DNA from: Stropharia rugosoannulata
Taxonomy: Eukaryota; Basidiomycota; Agaricomycetes; Agaricales; Strophariaceae
Direction: 5' to 3'
DNA: 64,000 nucleotides
Assembly: GCA_028532985.1 (NCBI GenBank)
Contig: JANCIK010000006.1
Span: 2,294,001 to 2,358,000, forward strand
Shown: positions 11,908 through 25,949 of the stretch, one piece after another
Layout: every line of letters begins with the position of its first letter
How positions within the stretch are numbered: the stretch's first letter is position 1
Notes under the pieces: generated by a model
Told to the model about the DNA's origin: nothing
The model's input: the letters and a program-made list of their open reading frames with translations, nothing else
The model's database searches: none
Program-made: the position numbers and the translations under genes

Positions 11908-14900
11908 TTACTCGCGCGCGACCCAGTCAGTGCTCCGCGAAACCAGTTCAATCGAGTTGTCCGTCGTCCAGAACAAGCGCTCCGTCGCGCTCCGTCCGCT
12001 CCAGCTCTTCTGGTCGCGTAGTATCATCGCCTGTTGGGCACCAAAGTTCCGCTGGTCATGTGCAAATAGTTCGACATTGTCCTCGAGCGCCTCGGCGAGG
12101 AGCTGGAGGTCTTGCAGCATCGCCTGCATCGCACGTACCGCGCCAACCGTGAGCACCTCCTTGCGATTCCGTGCACCACCGCCGCCAGACCCAGTCGGCG
12201 GGAGGGAGCGCGAGATGCTCTGAAGCACCGTGTGCAGGATGCGCTTCGTCTCACCCATGATACGCTGTGCCTGCGGGAAATTCTGCCTGGACACGAGCAC
12301 GAGTGCGCGAGTGATCATATCAGACGCGAGTAGCTCCATGCGGCGCCGTACAATGACCGGGTCGGATAGCGTCGTCTGCGGGCGCGGCGCGCTTTGCGAC
12401 ATTGGGAGGAGCGTCACAGTCAGCAGTACGGGGTGAGCGAGGCGCGACACGTTCTTGCCCGCCGCGGGGTCGAAGAATGCCCCATCGACTTCGACTACGG
12501 GTACTTCGTCAATCATACGGTCCATCATCCCGTCTGCAAAGTCAGCGTCATCAATCGCAAGCGCGTCGAGACCCATCGCCTGCACAAACTGGTCCGTCGC
12601 GTTGAGAGCGCGCCCACCGCGCCGGCCCATCGCCGCGAGCTTCTGCTGGTCTGTGTTGTCTAGCTCGAGCTCGATGAGCATCTCCTTGCGCTCACCGTAC
12701 CGCAGCTCGCCGACGTCGATGTCCACGTTCTGCCCGTCCCCGCTCAGGATTGACTGCGGCCCGCCGGAGACCTTGCGGATCCGGAAACGGTGGGAGTCGA
12801 CGATCTTGAGGTGGAGTTTCATGTTGAGCAGCCCAATAGACATCATGCCACCCACGCAGCCGGCGACGCAGTCGCGCAGGTCGTACCAATCTTTGACAAA
12901 CGTGTACGTCCCGCTCGTATGGTTGGACATAAGCCAGAGTGAGGCGGGATCATGCGATCGGCCGTACCCAAACGAATGGATTGGCACATTTGCCGCCTCC
13001 GCGCGGGCGAGGACGAGGTCCATCTGAGCGCGCCGCGTGCTATCAGGCGCATCGCTCACTAGAATCATACCTGACACCGGGTTGCGTGCCTTTCGCTGCA
13101 GAACGACGTCCAGGCCTGACAAGCATGTGAGAAGCGATCTAATTAAGAGTGTATATTCACATACCATGATTAACCGCCGTCACCACGTCCGTCTTCTCAT
13201 CCTTGGACCCTCGCACAAGGAACTCGTCCTGGCCCTCCTCTAGCGTCACACCCAACGAGTCAATAAACCGCTCGAGCCTCTGTCGGCTCTGTGCCTTGCC
13301 AATGCCCAAGAATGGGCACTTGCGTACCTGGCCGCCGTTTCCGACCTCGAACGTTACCAAGCTCAGGCGGTCTTTCGGCCCAAGCGAGGCTACCAGGAAG
13401 TCCAGCGTCGCCTTGATGACGCGGATTTTAAGCTGCGCAGTGCTGGGTAGGGCCGACGGCGGTGGTAGGGAGATAGCAAGAATTAGATCCATCGGCGGAT
13501 GCGGAAGCGGCGCAAGAGAGTTGGACGGGCCGGAAGACATGTGCGGCGTCACCAAGTGAGAGGTGGACTCGTACGCTGACAGCTCGTCATCCTCGCCGAG
13601 CGTCGCGAGCTTGTTTGCAGAGCTGGCCATGTTGTTGTTGTTGTCTCTACGCGCACCTGGGCTCAGAGAGCTATGCGAGGTCGAGGAGGAGCGCGTAGAG
13701 CCGTTCAAAAGACTGTCTACGGTGCTGACGGAGGTTTGAGTGCTCCCGCTGAGCATGCGCATTGCCTTAGCACTTCCGCCGAATTCACCCATGTCGAGCG
13801 GTCGTTCGGGCTCTTGTTGGCGTCGTAAAACGCCATTCTGAGCCTGGAACATGTTGACGAGAGCCTGAATATTGTTTTTCCATGACTCGAGGGAGGAACG
13901 CTCCTTGAAGATCAAGATGAATGAAGCTAGCTCGTCTTCCATGTCGATAGTGAGGCTCATTTCACCTGCGGCGGAGGAAGCAGTAACGTTTTTGATGTGC
14001 CTGACATATATGCGGCCCTTGAGGCGCAGGACGCCCTTTGCTTGTCCAGACACAGAGGGGATGCTGCTCGCGTCGGAAGCGCCGGAGAGAAGCCTGGTGA
14101 GGCCGCGCTTTTTCTCCTCGACGACGCAGATGATGGCTTCCTTGAACAAATATACGTAAAACTCCCTTATAGCGGAATCGCGGCGGACGTGTAGGAGATC
14201 ATACATCTGAAGGGGTCCTAGGTCTGATAGCGGATGTCCCTTCCAATCAATGATGCGGTTGCGCAAATCCTCTGTGATGGCGCTGAACGGGGAGTCTTCC
14301 TCTGAATGGATAAGTGTATTCGATGCAAAGTTGTTCTGGCTCTGGTTTGTGGCATACGAGTGTTCTGAGGCGACGGACATCTGCCTGGGAGGGTAGTCCC
14401 TGGGCGAGCCCTCTGGATGGCGAGGGTGGCGGTCGGGCAGGGGGCTGGAGTGGCCTGAGCTGTTGTCGGGACGTGTGTTCCTGGGGAAGGCATCTGATAG
14501 CAGGGGACCCGGTATCTGGCCCGCGGGACGTTTTCCTGGCAGCTCGATGACGACGATGCAGGTGAGCGGTTGGCTGACGTCGTTTGTGCGAGTGATGGAG
14601 GAGAACTCCGGACGGACCTGGATGGACGGGGCGACAATGTACTGGGGGTGGTCGCTGGACGGGTTAGACCTCACTGAGCCGGAGTGATCGAGGGGGTCAT
14701 CTTCGTTGGGATCGTAGGGCCGCTGTGGTTGCTGGCGCAGGCGGGCGGTTGGGGTGTCTCTGCCGGGATAGAGCGGGGCGGCGCGGCTATCGCCCATGCC
14801 CGTGAGGGCGGCGAGCTCTGATGGGGCAACGTTAGATGGGGTTTTGGATAAGCGGATAAGGCACTCACTGTTCGACTTTCCCGAGTCGCCATCGCCGACC

Positions 14901-15417
14901 TTCATGGGACGCCTACAGACACCGCAGACGCCCAGGTTTGATTTTCTGGGAATGGCGCGGGGCTGCTGGTTGGGCGGGGGCCCGTAGACGGCGGTGAAAC
15001 ATGCCTGTAGGGAATGTGAGCCGCGTAATGAGATAAAAAGGAAGGGCAGACCTCATGGAGGGCGTGGCCACACTCTGGGACGATGTGGGGCTTTTCGCCA
15101 GGAAGCCTGAAGCTGAAGCTGAGGGGCTCGAGGCAAACGGGACACTCGTCGTCGTCGTCGGGGGTAGATGCGCTGGAGACAACGGGGAGGGGACCCATTG
15201 GGGCGGGGGCGAAGGGATGAGCAGGGTGGGAGTCGCTGGAGGAGGTGGCAGTGGACGTCGAGTAGAGCGACGGGGGCTTCTGCTTGCGAGCGAAGACCGA
15301 CGACAGGCCGGCCTTGAACGCTGCCTTTGCTGGTGAGTCGGGGATCGTGGGCGGTGGGCGAGGGGCGGAGCGGGGCGCGGTGTACGTCGGCGTCAGAGGC
15401 TCGGTTGATCGCAGCAT
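11908..15417 (-). CDS. RING-PH-VWA domain protein, Far1/Ste5-like pheromone-signalling scaffold candidate
   Basis: Four exons, phase-checked, give 1,120 aa: 15417-15052, 15004-14869, 14817-13165, 13115-11908. Order of parts: a Pro/Ser-rich N-tail; a RING finger (about residues 90-160: CPVC, CGHALHEAC split by intron 1, then CGVC); a long Ser-rich linker; a PH-like domain (around LRLKGRIYVRHIKNV and SLESWKNNIQALV); a VWA fold (DLILAISLPPP through GMILVSDAP and SFGYGRS); and a helical C-terminal region. RING plus PH plus VWA in this order is the known layout of fungal Far1/Ste5-type proteins, which tether Gbeta and the MAPK cascade; this role is inferred. Plant WAV3-type RING-VWA ligases lack the PH domain and are the main alternative. 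A STE20-type kinase of the same pathway lies 6 kb away. The start is 57 bp from the divergent neighbour's start. Confidence 0.75.
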
Positions 15418-15474
15418 GTCCGGACAGAGTTGTCTGCGCCCATTTTTGCTCTCTTTTCAGACCTTCCCACCATC
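15418..15474. promoter_or_regulatory. 57-bp divergent start-to-start spacer
   Basis: Only 57 bp separate the ATG of the RING-PH-VWA gene (minus) from the ATG of the DOPA-dioxygenase-like gene (plus). The spacer holds a pyrimidine-rich stretch ending TTTTCAG at about 15453-15460, which could be a 3' splice site of a 5'-UTR intron. The promoters or 5' UTRs of at least one gene must therefore overlap the other gene's coding region, or true starts lie elsewhere. Confidence 0.5.
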
Positions 15475-16123
15475 ATGTACCCCTCCCCCCTCGCTCCCTA
15501 CGCCGGCCTTCCGCCCCTCGCCACCGACCAGCTCAACGCCGATGGCAAGTCGCTCGTCAACCCGCCCCGCGACGGGCTGTCCGACGCGTACGCTGCCTTT
15601 CCCGCGCCCATCGACAACAACAACAACGGCTTCGACTTTCACAGTAAGTCCCCTTCTGTCCTCGTTTTCTTTGCTCATTCGTAGTCTACTACATGCCATC
15701 CAACACGGCCGAAGCCCAGTATGCTCGCGAGCTGCACGAGCGCATCCGCCGCGAGTTCCCCGAGGTGCGCACGACCCCGCCCATCGGGCCCCGCTGACCC
15801 CCGCAGCTCCGCATCTACCGCTTCTGGGACCGCCCAGTAGGACCCCACCCGACGGCCATGTTCGAGGTCAACACCTTCACCCCGCTTCAGACCGGCGTCC
15901 TTTTTTCCTGGCTCACCGTCCACCGCGGCCCATGCTCGTGCGTGCCCTCCCACCATTCGCTCCGCCGCCTAACTGCCCCTACAGGGTCCTCGTCCATCCA
16001 AACACCAACGACCCGCACAGGGACCACACTGAGCTCATGTCCTGGATGGGCCGCCCGTGGCCGCTCCACGACGGTCTGCTTAAGAAGGCCACGCGCGTCC
16101 CAGCACCCGCCCCTTCTGCCTAG
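15475..16123 (+). CDS. DOPA 4,5-dioxygenase family protein
   Basis: Small non-haem enzyme of the DOPA-dioxygenase family, whose characterised members perform extradiol cleavage of DOPA in betalain-type pigment formation in Amanita. Most fungal homologues have unknown physiological substrates. Four exons (15475-15643, 15685-15764, 15807-15937, 15985-16123) sum to 519 nt, giving 172 aa. Family signatures in order: DFHIYY, the ELHERIRREFPELRIYRFW helix-strand, GPHPTAMFEVN, LVHPNT and RDHTELMSWMG with conserved histidines, then PLHDG. Length matches the family (about 150-200 aa). The introns are extremely short (41, 42 and 47 nt). The start is the first in-frame ATG; an upstream TTTTCAG might mark a 5'-UTR intron. 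Confidence 0.9.
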
Positions 16124-17334
16124 CGTGTGCTCGTCGCAAGCGATCCGAGTATCTATTGGCTAGGGCTGTGCCAAGGCACTTTCTGAGCTAGAGGCCAAGA
16201 ATCGTCAGTCAGCCCCATATCTCCATGGTTTCTGTCTTTACTGCTTCGTTTTTCTGTAGATATACTCTCCATATATTCCCTTTCTGCTTATGAGGCATGA
16301 GTATGAAATGCCCGATCCTTGTTCTGGCATGTCTGCATGCAAAATATGCGCATATATTTGAAACAATGAACACGATTACCTTGAAGTAAATGGGCCGCAA
16401 CGCGCGATGTTACAAGGAACAGCACTACTCAATAACCATACAAATGTAAAGTAAATCTGTTTTTGATAATCAATTGCGTTAACGAACTTGGGCGCATCGA
16501 GCTACTCGCAACTTGATTTTTTTGTCCTGAGTCCTGAACCCTGGTCGTCTCACCCGCCACCGCCAAGCACCCACGCAATCGGACCATTTCCTTCGCCCGG
16601 ACGCCCGGTATCAACATGTGCGTTTCTCGTCTATGTATGAATTATTCACAAAAAGCGCCTGTGAGAGTTGGGGCACTCTCCACGGCGGCCGCTCCGTCCG
16701 TGTACATACTTAAAGTATTAGTCGCTATTCGCGCATCCCGCTAGCGCCTCGCATCCCTAGCCTAACCGCCCGCGCCACCACCGACTTCCAAGTGCTGTTT
16801 GCACGCACGCCACTATCCGCCTGGTAATTTTACATACAAGCCCGCCCGAAATATGCCCTGCTCTCCTGCGCTAGGTATAAATAGGCTTCATTGCGTACAA
16901 AAATAAGCTTAGTTCTCGCTGCGCACTACTGCGCAGTGCGCTACTTAGCCGAAGTCTGTACGCCAGACCTCTGCCGGCTCCAGCGTCAGCATTCAGATGC
17001 GCGACGCACGCCGAACTTCGGATTGCTCTGCGGGGATTGAGTGGTGTCTGACACTCTGTCTGCAGCAAAAAAAAAATCATGTACATATGTCCATGTCCAG
17101 CAAAAGAAGATATGTGTCTGTACGACCGTGATGGAGATGCTGACGCTGGCATGACACCGCGCACTCGAAGTCTGTGCTCTGAATTTCAACGACGTCGCAC
17201 GCGCACCGCTTTTTTCGCGTCAAGTCAGGTAACAACCGTTTTCAAGCGTGTCGCATCCTTGATAGACAGCTTGATACTCCGTCATTATGATACTCCATGT
17301 TGTTATAATGGCCTCTCATGATGTTTCTATTCTC

Positions 17335-17373
17335 TATGATATGATATGACATGATATGATACATCATACATAC
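17335..17373. repeat. ATGAT/GATAT simple-sequence repeat
   Basis: Short imperfect array of ATGATAT/ACATGAT units in the gene-poor interval. No coding potential. Confidence 0.6.
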
Positions 17374-18760
17374 CCAGCACGCATCACATTCCCATCACCA
17401 GAGAAAGACATCAACGTTCAACGGTACCTCAAACCCACACGAAGTAACCGGCCAACGCGTGAGTGACTCCGAGCGAGCGCTTTTGTGCAACAGCGTGCAA
17501 ATCGCTGGACCGTGGTGTGGGTATTACATTATACACAAAGTAGCTATTATTTTACATTGTGGAGTATTAGAAGCGACCGAGAAGTAGCTTGGAAGTGGTG
17601 GCAGGAAGCAGTAGGAAGCAGCGTCCAATAAGTCCAAACCTCGTGAAATTGACATTCACATGCACAAATACACATGTCCTCTGAATTTTGAACTGTCCGA
17701 GCGACGCACTATAAAACTTACTTTTATGTACTACAAAATCGCAGCACTGCGTGCGTGGGCTGAAAATAAACATGTCATTTAATACATTTGCAGGCGAGAA
17801 CAGTCTGTTGAAACCTGTTGCAACCCAAGCAATGTGGCTAAGCTGCTACCTTTTCGCTGTTTTTTTACCCTAATCGGAATGCTAATCAGATGCAACAACG
17901 CGTCGATATGGTTACCGTCAGACTCATCTTGATCTCTCATCTCTTGAGTGCTGTATTCTCCTATATTTCGCGAGGGCAGACGCGGGCCTATGTGGGCCCA
18001 GAACTCTAACTTGAGTGCTCGGCGCATGCACCTATGCCGCGGGGCATACACCCATATGGTTCATTGCGCACTTGAAGTGAAATGTGCAATGAACAGCAAA
18101 TGCGCATACATGCACCCCAAAAATGTATCATGCACAATGTACATACCCCCATCAAATATTTCCATCCAGCGAGAGCACGACATCAGACACTGGACACTGC
18201 ACCGGACAGGTGTTACCACCTAACCGCTTGTCTACTGCAGTCGTGCTCATTCACCTTTCGCACGCACGAGCCGGAACCCAAGGGAGGTAGATTGGTGCAC
18301 TGGCTATGTTCAAGGCAAGATCCCAGAGGGTCTTGAACCGTAGAGATTGTAGTGGAGTGGGTGCTGTACGAATGGGATCAGCCGAGTTACAGTAGGAAGT
18401 AAAAACGGATGTGCAGTGCAGTGCTCGGCTTGGTCGCATATAAGTAGGAAGGTTTAGATAGACAGGATAAAACCGACATGACAGCCGGAGTTGTACATGA
18501 CGTCCATGGTCTCTGTGAGCTTGAACTGCAAGAGAGTGCAAGTTACAGCATGCCCGCGCGGGATAATTGAAGTAGTACTTGGTGATTCTCCTCGTTCCCC
18601 CGGACATCCGTTGAGGTCCAAGGTCAAGCCGCACACAGACAAGATTCTGCGAGAACACTGCAGGAACCCGGAGACATAGTAGAATGGCTGATGGGTAGTG
18701 CTGCAGGCTGCATCCCTAGTGCGGAACGAACATAGATACGGAACAAAAGCGACAGATTAG

Positions 18761-18789
18761 TCCGAAGATGAGAGCTTCTCATCTTCGGA
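18761..18789. repeat. Perfect 13-bp inverted repeat with 3-nt loop
   Basis: Arms TCCGAAGATGAGA (18761-18773) and its exact reverse complement (18777-18789) flank GCT. It is followed by an A-rich stretch. It could form a strong RNA hairpin or be a dyad protein-binding site. Confidence 0.75.
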
Positions 18790-19624
18790 TAAAATAAGCA
18801 GTAAAGGAGCGGAGATCAGTTATGATTGCTCTGCGTCAAAAAAAATTTGACTATGGTGCGCCAGACGAGGATGAGCCCCTTTCACATTCCTCGTCTTCCT
18901 GGCCACCATCTCTCACTTGTTTCTTGTGTTTTTGTTGGCGTTTGCACCTTTAAATTTTCGAGACCCACCCACCCTCTTTCCAGTGTCTGGCTCAGCAGCT
19001 TGGTTTGGCTCCTTTTGCCGCAAGTGCTTTGATCCAGGCGCTTAGGATATCTCGATCAATGACTTTTGCAGTTTATTCCTGCTCGTAAAGTCACCGTGGG
19101 AATTCGGCTTTACCTCGACCGTGACACGCTCGCTGCGCACTACCTACGTTGACTCGCCCGCAAACGCGTATGCCGCCGAATTCTTCCTTTGCCCGAGACC
19201 CTACACAACCGCCGTATAAACGGTAACACATTTATCCGGTCACTCACTGCTCCTTTCTTTCTCTCCTTGACAGAAGCAACTCAAGCTTATCTCATATACA
19301 TATGTGCCATAGCATAAAGGCGATAGACAAGCAAGTACAAAACGGAGCGATTTTCGAAGGAATTAGGATGGGGTTAATTGGTTGTGTGTATGAAAGTCAA
19401 GACAGAACAAATATGTACAAAACGGATAAGAATTAGGCAGTGTGGAACCCAAGTACTACATAAAACCTTACTTTCAGCAAGGCCATTTGCTTGTACTTGC
19501 GCTTTCATCCTCGCATCATTTAATTAACAAAACTCTTAATTCCTGCCAGCGCAAATACCGACGCCCTGAATTTATTAAAGAGAGAGAAAACCTCCAGGCA
19601 ATTCCAGGCGCGTCAGGTGTACAA

Positions 19625-21466
19625 ATGGCAAGAGTCTGTGCGGTGAACTCAATCGATGACGAGATCAATGTTCATAAGGCAGTCATTACCGAACTAGAGC
19701 AACAAATTAAAGAAAGACGAGCAGCGATCCGGGTATTAGCTTCAAAAAAGAATACACTGTTGCCTATTGGAACGCTCCCCAATGAAGTACTCTCTGCTAT
19801 ATTCTCATGGCTGATCGCGATAGATCCTGAAGATTCAGCGTGCAGTCCTTCGGTACTCGCGGAAGAGATAATCGTAGCCAGTCATGTCAGCCAGCGTTGG
19901 CGGGGCGTTGCATTGGGCAATCCGACCTTATGGACGCAAATTTCAACTTTGAAAACATCCGCTCGTTGGCTGAACTTAATTCTAGAAAGATCATCTTCCT
20001 CAGATCTCTCAGTAAAGATTTCAGATGGGATTAATATCGCCTGTGATAGCAATGAGAAACGCAACCTGGAACAGATTTGTCGGGATCATGGAGAACGCAT
20101 TACGCATCTATGGCTGGACACTGGCATATGCTACGAAGCCTTGCCAGTGCCAATTTCGGCGCCGCGACTGAGATCACTTCGCCTCCTCTCCTCCAACCTA
20201 GACGACTGGTTAGATCCCGTGGTAGATCTGAGTATGGTACAAGCTCTGCCATCTCATTGTCTACTCGATACGAATATGCTTCATGAACTCCATCTTTCGT
20301 ATATCAGTATTGCATGGGATTCCCATCTCCTTACGAATCTAACTTGTCTCAAACTATGTGGAATTCCGTATAACGCTAGGCCAACACCAAACCAGCTTTA
20401 TGATGTGTTGACTAAATTGACGGAGCTAGTTGATCTGGAGTTGAACGATGCTTTGCCGACAAACGACAATGTTGCAAATGCCTACTTTCCGCGAATGCAC
20501 TTCCACGGACTTACTCGGCTGGTAGTAACGTCTGACCTGAGCGAGGTCCAGGCATTCCTCCGTAGTGTCACCATCTCAACTTACAGCAGCGTCAGCATTA
20601 CTGCAAACACTTCAACCCCGTCGACCCGTGAATTTGAAGAACTGATATCCGATGCGACTGCTTGCTATATACGCCCTATCTCTTATATAAAGTTCCGTTC
20701 TTTCGGTATCCAGCGTAATGGAATTGGTGAGCGGAAATCCGTCCGGGTCAATGTAGACATGGTTCCCATCGCAGACGGCGATTTTTGGACCTTGGCCTCT
20801 CCATTTCACTGGAGTCTATCATACGTGGGAGATGAAAATAACACTCTAGATGATAACCTCCTGCTATCCAGTCTCTGGGACAGTAACACATTTGACTTGC
20901 GGCAAGTTACCCATATACATCTACAAGGCTTTTCCAACATCACATCCAACACATTGCAACGTACTGTCGGGACCTTACTTGAAGCTTCATACATCAACCT
21001 ATCGGAGGACGCTATGCGCAACTCTGCAGAAATGAATGGCAGTCTAACTCGCACGTTCCTGCCTTTATTGTCAAACAGCGCGTCATTCGAACTGGGCTCT
21101 GCGAATATTCTAACATTTTTACCAAAACTTACCACAATTCGTTTATGCAGAGTGCGGTTTAGATCAACATGTAAACCCACTGACGCTAGGTATGATATAG
21201 ACGTCAAGGAACTGCGCAACTGCCTTGTCAAGAGAGCAACGTATGCGCCTTTAACAAGGCGTATAATAATTCATAATTGCCACGGAGTGGAAGAAGCAGA
21301 TGTCGAATTCTTGCGCGAGAATATTGAGAATGTAGAATGGGATGGAAGAGACGAGGAAAAGTTCTTGGCTTCTTTGTATAAGTTGCTCAAGAGCAAATCT
21401 GTCGATGAAGATGAGGACGAAAACTCATGGGAAGAATCAATCCACGATAGCGCGTCAATCTGGTAG
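19625..21466 (+). CDS. F-box-like domain protein (locus 1)
   Basis: Single-exon gene of 613 aa from the first in-frame ATG at 19625. The frame is open upstream to 19442 but has no ATG there, so the longer version is not used. Layout: a short coiled coil (about residues 14-42, with EINVHKAVITELEQQIKERR); an F-box-like motif (about 43-95: LPIGTLPNEVLSAIFSWL, VSQRWRGVALGNPTLW); a leucine-rich region; and the usual agaric C-terminus (IIIHNCHGVEEADVEFLRE) before an acidic tail. By family analogy it is a substrate adaptor for SCF ubiquitin ligases binding Skp1; the substrate is unknown. Agaricomycetes carry large, fast-evolving expansions of this family, and the window has another full copy at 55081-56754 and a relic at 27768. 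Confidence 0.85.
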   Translation: MARVCAVNSIDDEINVHKAVITELEQQIKERRAAIRVLASKKNTLLPIGTLPNEVLSAIFSWLIAIDPEDSACSPSVLAEEIIVASHVSQRWRGVALGNPTLWTQISTLKTSARWLNLILERSSSSDLSVKISDGINIACDSNEKRNLEQICRDHGERITHLWLDTGICYEALPVPISAPRLRSLRLLSSNLDDWLDPVVDLSMVQALPSHCLLDTNMLHELHLSYISIAWDSHLLTNLTCLKLCGIPYNARPTPNQLYDVLTKLTELVDLELNDALPTNDNVANAYFPRMHFHGLTRLVVTSDLSEVQAFLRSVTISTYSSVSITANTSTPSTREFEELISDATACYIRPISYIKFRSFGIQRNGIGERKSVRVNVDMVPIADGDFWTLASPFHWSLSYVGDENNTLDDNLLLSSLWDSNTFDLRQVTHIHLQGFSNITSNTLQRTVGTLLEASYINLSEDAMRNSAEMNGSLTRTFLPLLSNSASFELGSANILTFLPKLTTIRLCRVRFRSTCKPTDARYDIDVKELRNCLVKRATYAPLTRRIIIHNCHGVEEADVEFLRENIENVEWDGRDEEKFLASLYKLLKSKSVDEDEDENSWEESIHDSASIW

Positions 21467-21710
21467 TATGGACAGTGATGCCTGGCCGACACTGTAGTCT
21501 ACTACTACCTAATGCAAGTTGCAAGTTTTTGAGAGTTGAATATAAATCCTTCGGGATCAGATGTGGGAGGCGTTGCCCGCGATTTGTCCGTCAGACCTTG
21601 CCTACTGTTTTCGCGGCCTGTGTGGGCCTGGCATAGCGAAATCCGAGCTAATGCCGTGTTGGTTGCGAATAGGAGACGGCACGTGACGTTGTGTGGCTAG
21701 GACAAAATTG

Positions 21711-24629
<2,919 letters not shown>

Positions 24630-25949
24630 ATTCTGTCCGTCCGTCTGTCTGCGTGATTGACTGACTGAACGACTAACCTGCCATCCCTGGACGCCCTCCC
24701 CACCCTGCCCTGTATCACTCGTGCAACCTAACCGATCCGTCGCCGCCTAGACCTTTTCGGGACATTCGGATGCACGTACACCCGCCATGACCGTGTAATG
24801 CGTCATAACAAACGCTTTCGCGCTCCCTCTCGGTGCCCTCATCATTCTCTCCCCGCCTCGGCTGTTGCTGGTTATTTATGAATTATGAAGATTAAAAAAA
24901 CAAGGTCTCCAGGCTCAAGTTCGTGTTCCCGGTCGTCTCCGTCTTCCCCATTGATTTTTTTGCCTGCCTTTCCACTCTACCGATCTACATACCTATAAAC
25001 ACATACATGCGCACATGCACAGCACATACACATACCGTGCATACCTGTTTTCTCGTATGTACATACCGCGTCCTTACGTTCACTTCAAGTCCTATGGTCG
25101 GTTGTTTCAGTTTTACCCCTTCCCACCATCTGTTACCCCCCTTTTTTTCTACTCTTTTTCTCTATTTTATAATCTCAGCGGTTGAGTATCTGTATTCACC
25201 TCATTTTCAGTAACCATTCTATCAGCAGTTGTTTCTCCCCATCTTTTCTGGCTCGTCCATTTCCATTTCCCTTTACTTTCCCCACGTCTTTCTCGCAACC
25301 ATTTTCTGGCGCTGCCTTGAGGATGTTCGTGTTTATCCTTGCTTCCTAACTGTCTGTTTTATGCACCCTCGCCTTATTTGGATCTTTGTCGGTATATAAG
25401 GTCGATGTGCATGTGTTTTTTGTGTAAGCTTGGTGGACTGCGCGTTGTGTAAATATGTCGTGTTTCTATTTAGTAGCATGCGAAGATAGACTTTTTTTAC
25501 TCCTTTGTAGCAATATGTTGTCTGTTAGAGTAGTTGCGTCTGGAAGATGGGGCTAAGCATGGACTGAATAGACTTAGGAGGCGGGGGCTTGCAAATGTTG
25601 TGAAGCAACATGGCTTAATGGAGTAATTTTTTTGCCGTTTTTTGGTTATGATGAAGGATGGATATGCAGGCGTTAGCAAGTACAACACAAGCATTCCTGC
25701 CATTTGCCTGGCATGAAAAAACGACGGTGGCTGCCCAACATTGTCAGACACGCTTGTCGCACCTGGCTTCTCCCTCACTTACGATGATCAATAAACACTC
25801 ATTGATTATCATAATATTGTGGTAGTGAAATTAGAAACAAAATGAAGGCAGCATAGTAAATGAAAAAATTATGTTGCACAACAAAGGCCGTTGATACCTG
25901 GAATAAGTTAATTGGCTGGATAAGGGACTAAATCGGCCGTCCAGACGTT
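24630..25949. other. Intergenic, STE20 3' region
   Basis: 1.3 kb of T-rich and CA-rich sequence after STE20, presumably its 3' UTR and flank. A 10-bp near-perfect inverted repeat with an 8-nt loop lies at 25783-25810. No coding region is supported. Confidence 0.5.

Larger units (their letters stand above)
16124..19624. other. 3.5-kb gene-poor interval
   Basis: No coding region that I can support on either strand. Open frames here are short, non-conserved in appearance, and often start with GTG. Visible structure: an ATGAT-type simple repeat at about 17335-17373, an imperfect hairpin at 18059-18094 and a perfect 13-bp inverted repeat at 18761-18789. The right part should contain the promoter of the F-box gene. 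It may hold an unannotated non-coding transcript. Confidence 0.45.

Noticed and set aside
15284..16123. 279-codon plus-strand open frame spanning two genes
   Set aside because: It runs antisense to the RING-PH-VWA first exon and through the introns of the DOPA-dioxygenase-like gene in other frames; the spliced four-exon model matches the family exactly.
18251..18658. 135-codon minus-strand frame in the gene-poor interval
   Set aside because: Low-quality sequence with no domain and no supporting splice signals; about the length expected by chance.
19442..19624. Upstream extension of the F-box gene at 19625
   Set aside because: The extended frame begins with GTG and has no ATG before 19625; the coiled-coil/F-box layout starts naturally after the ATG.
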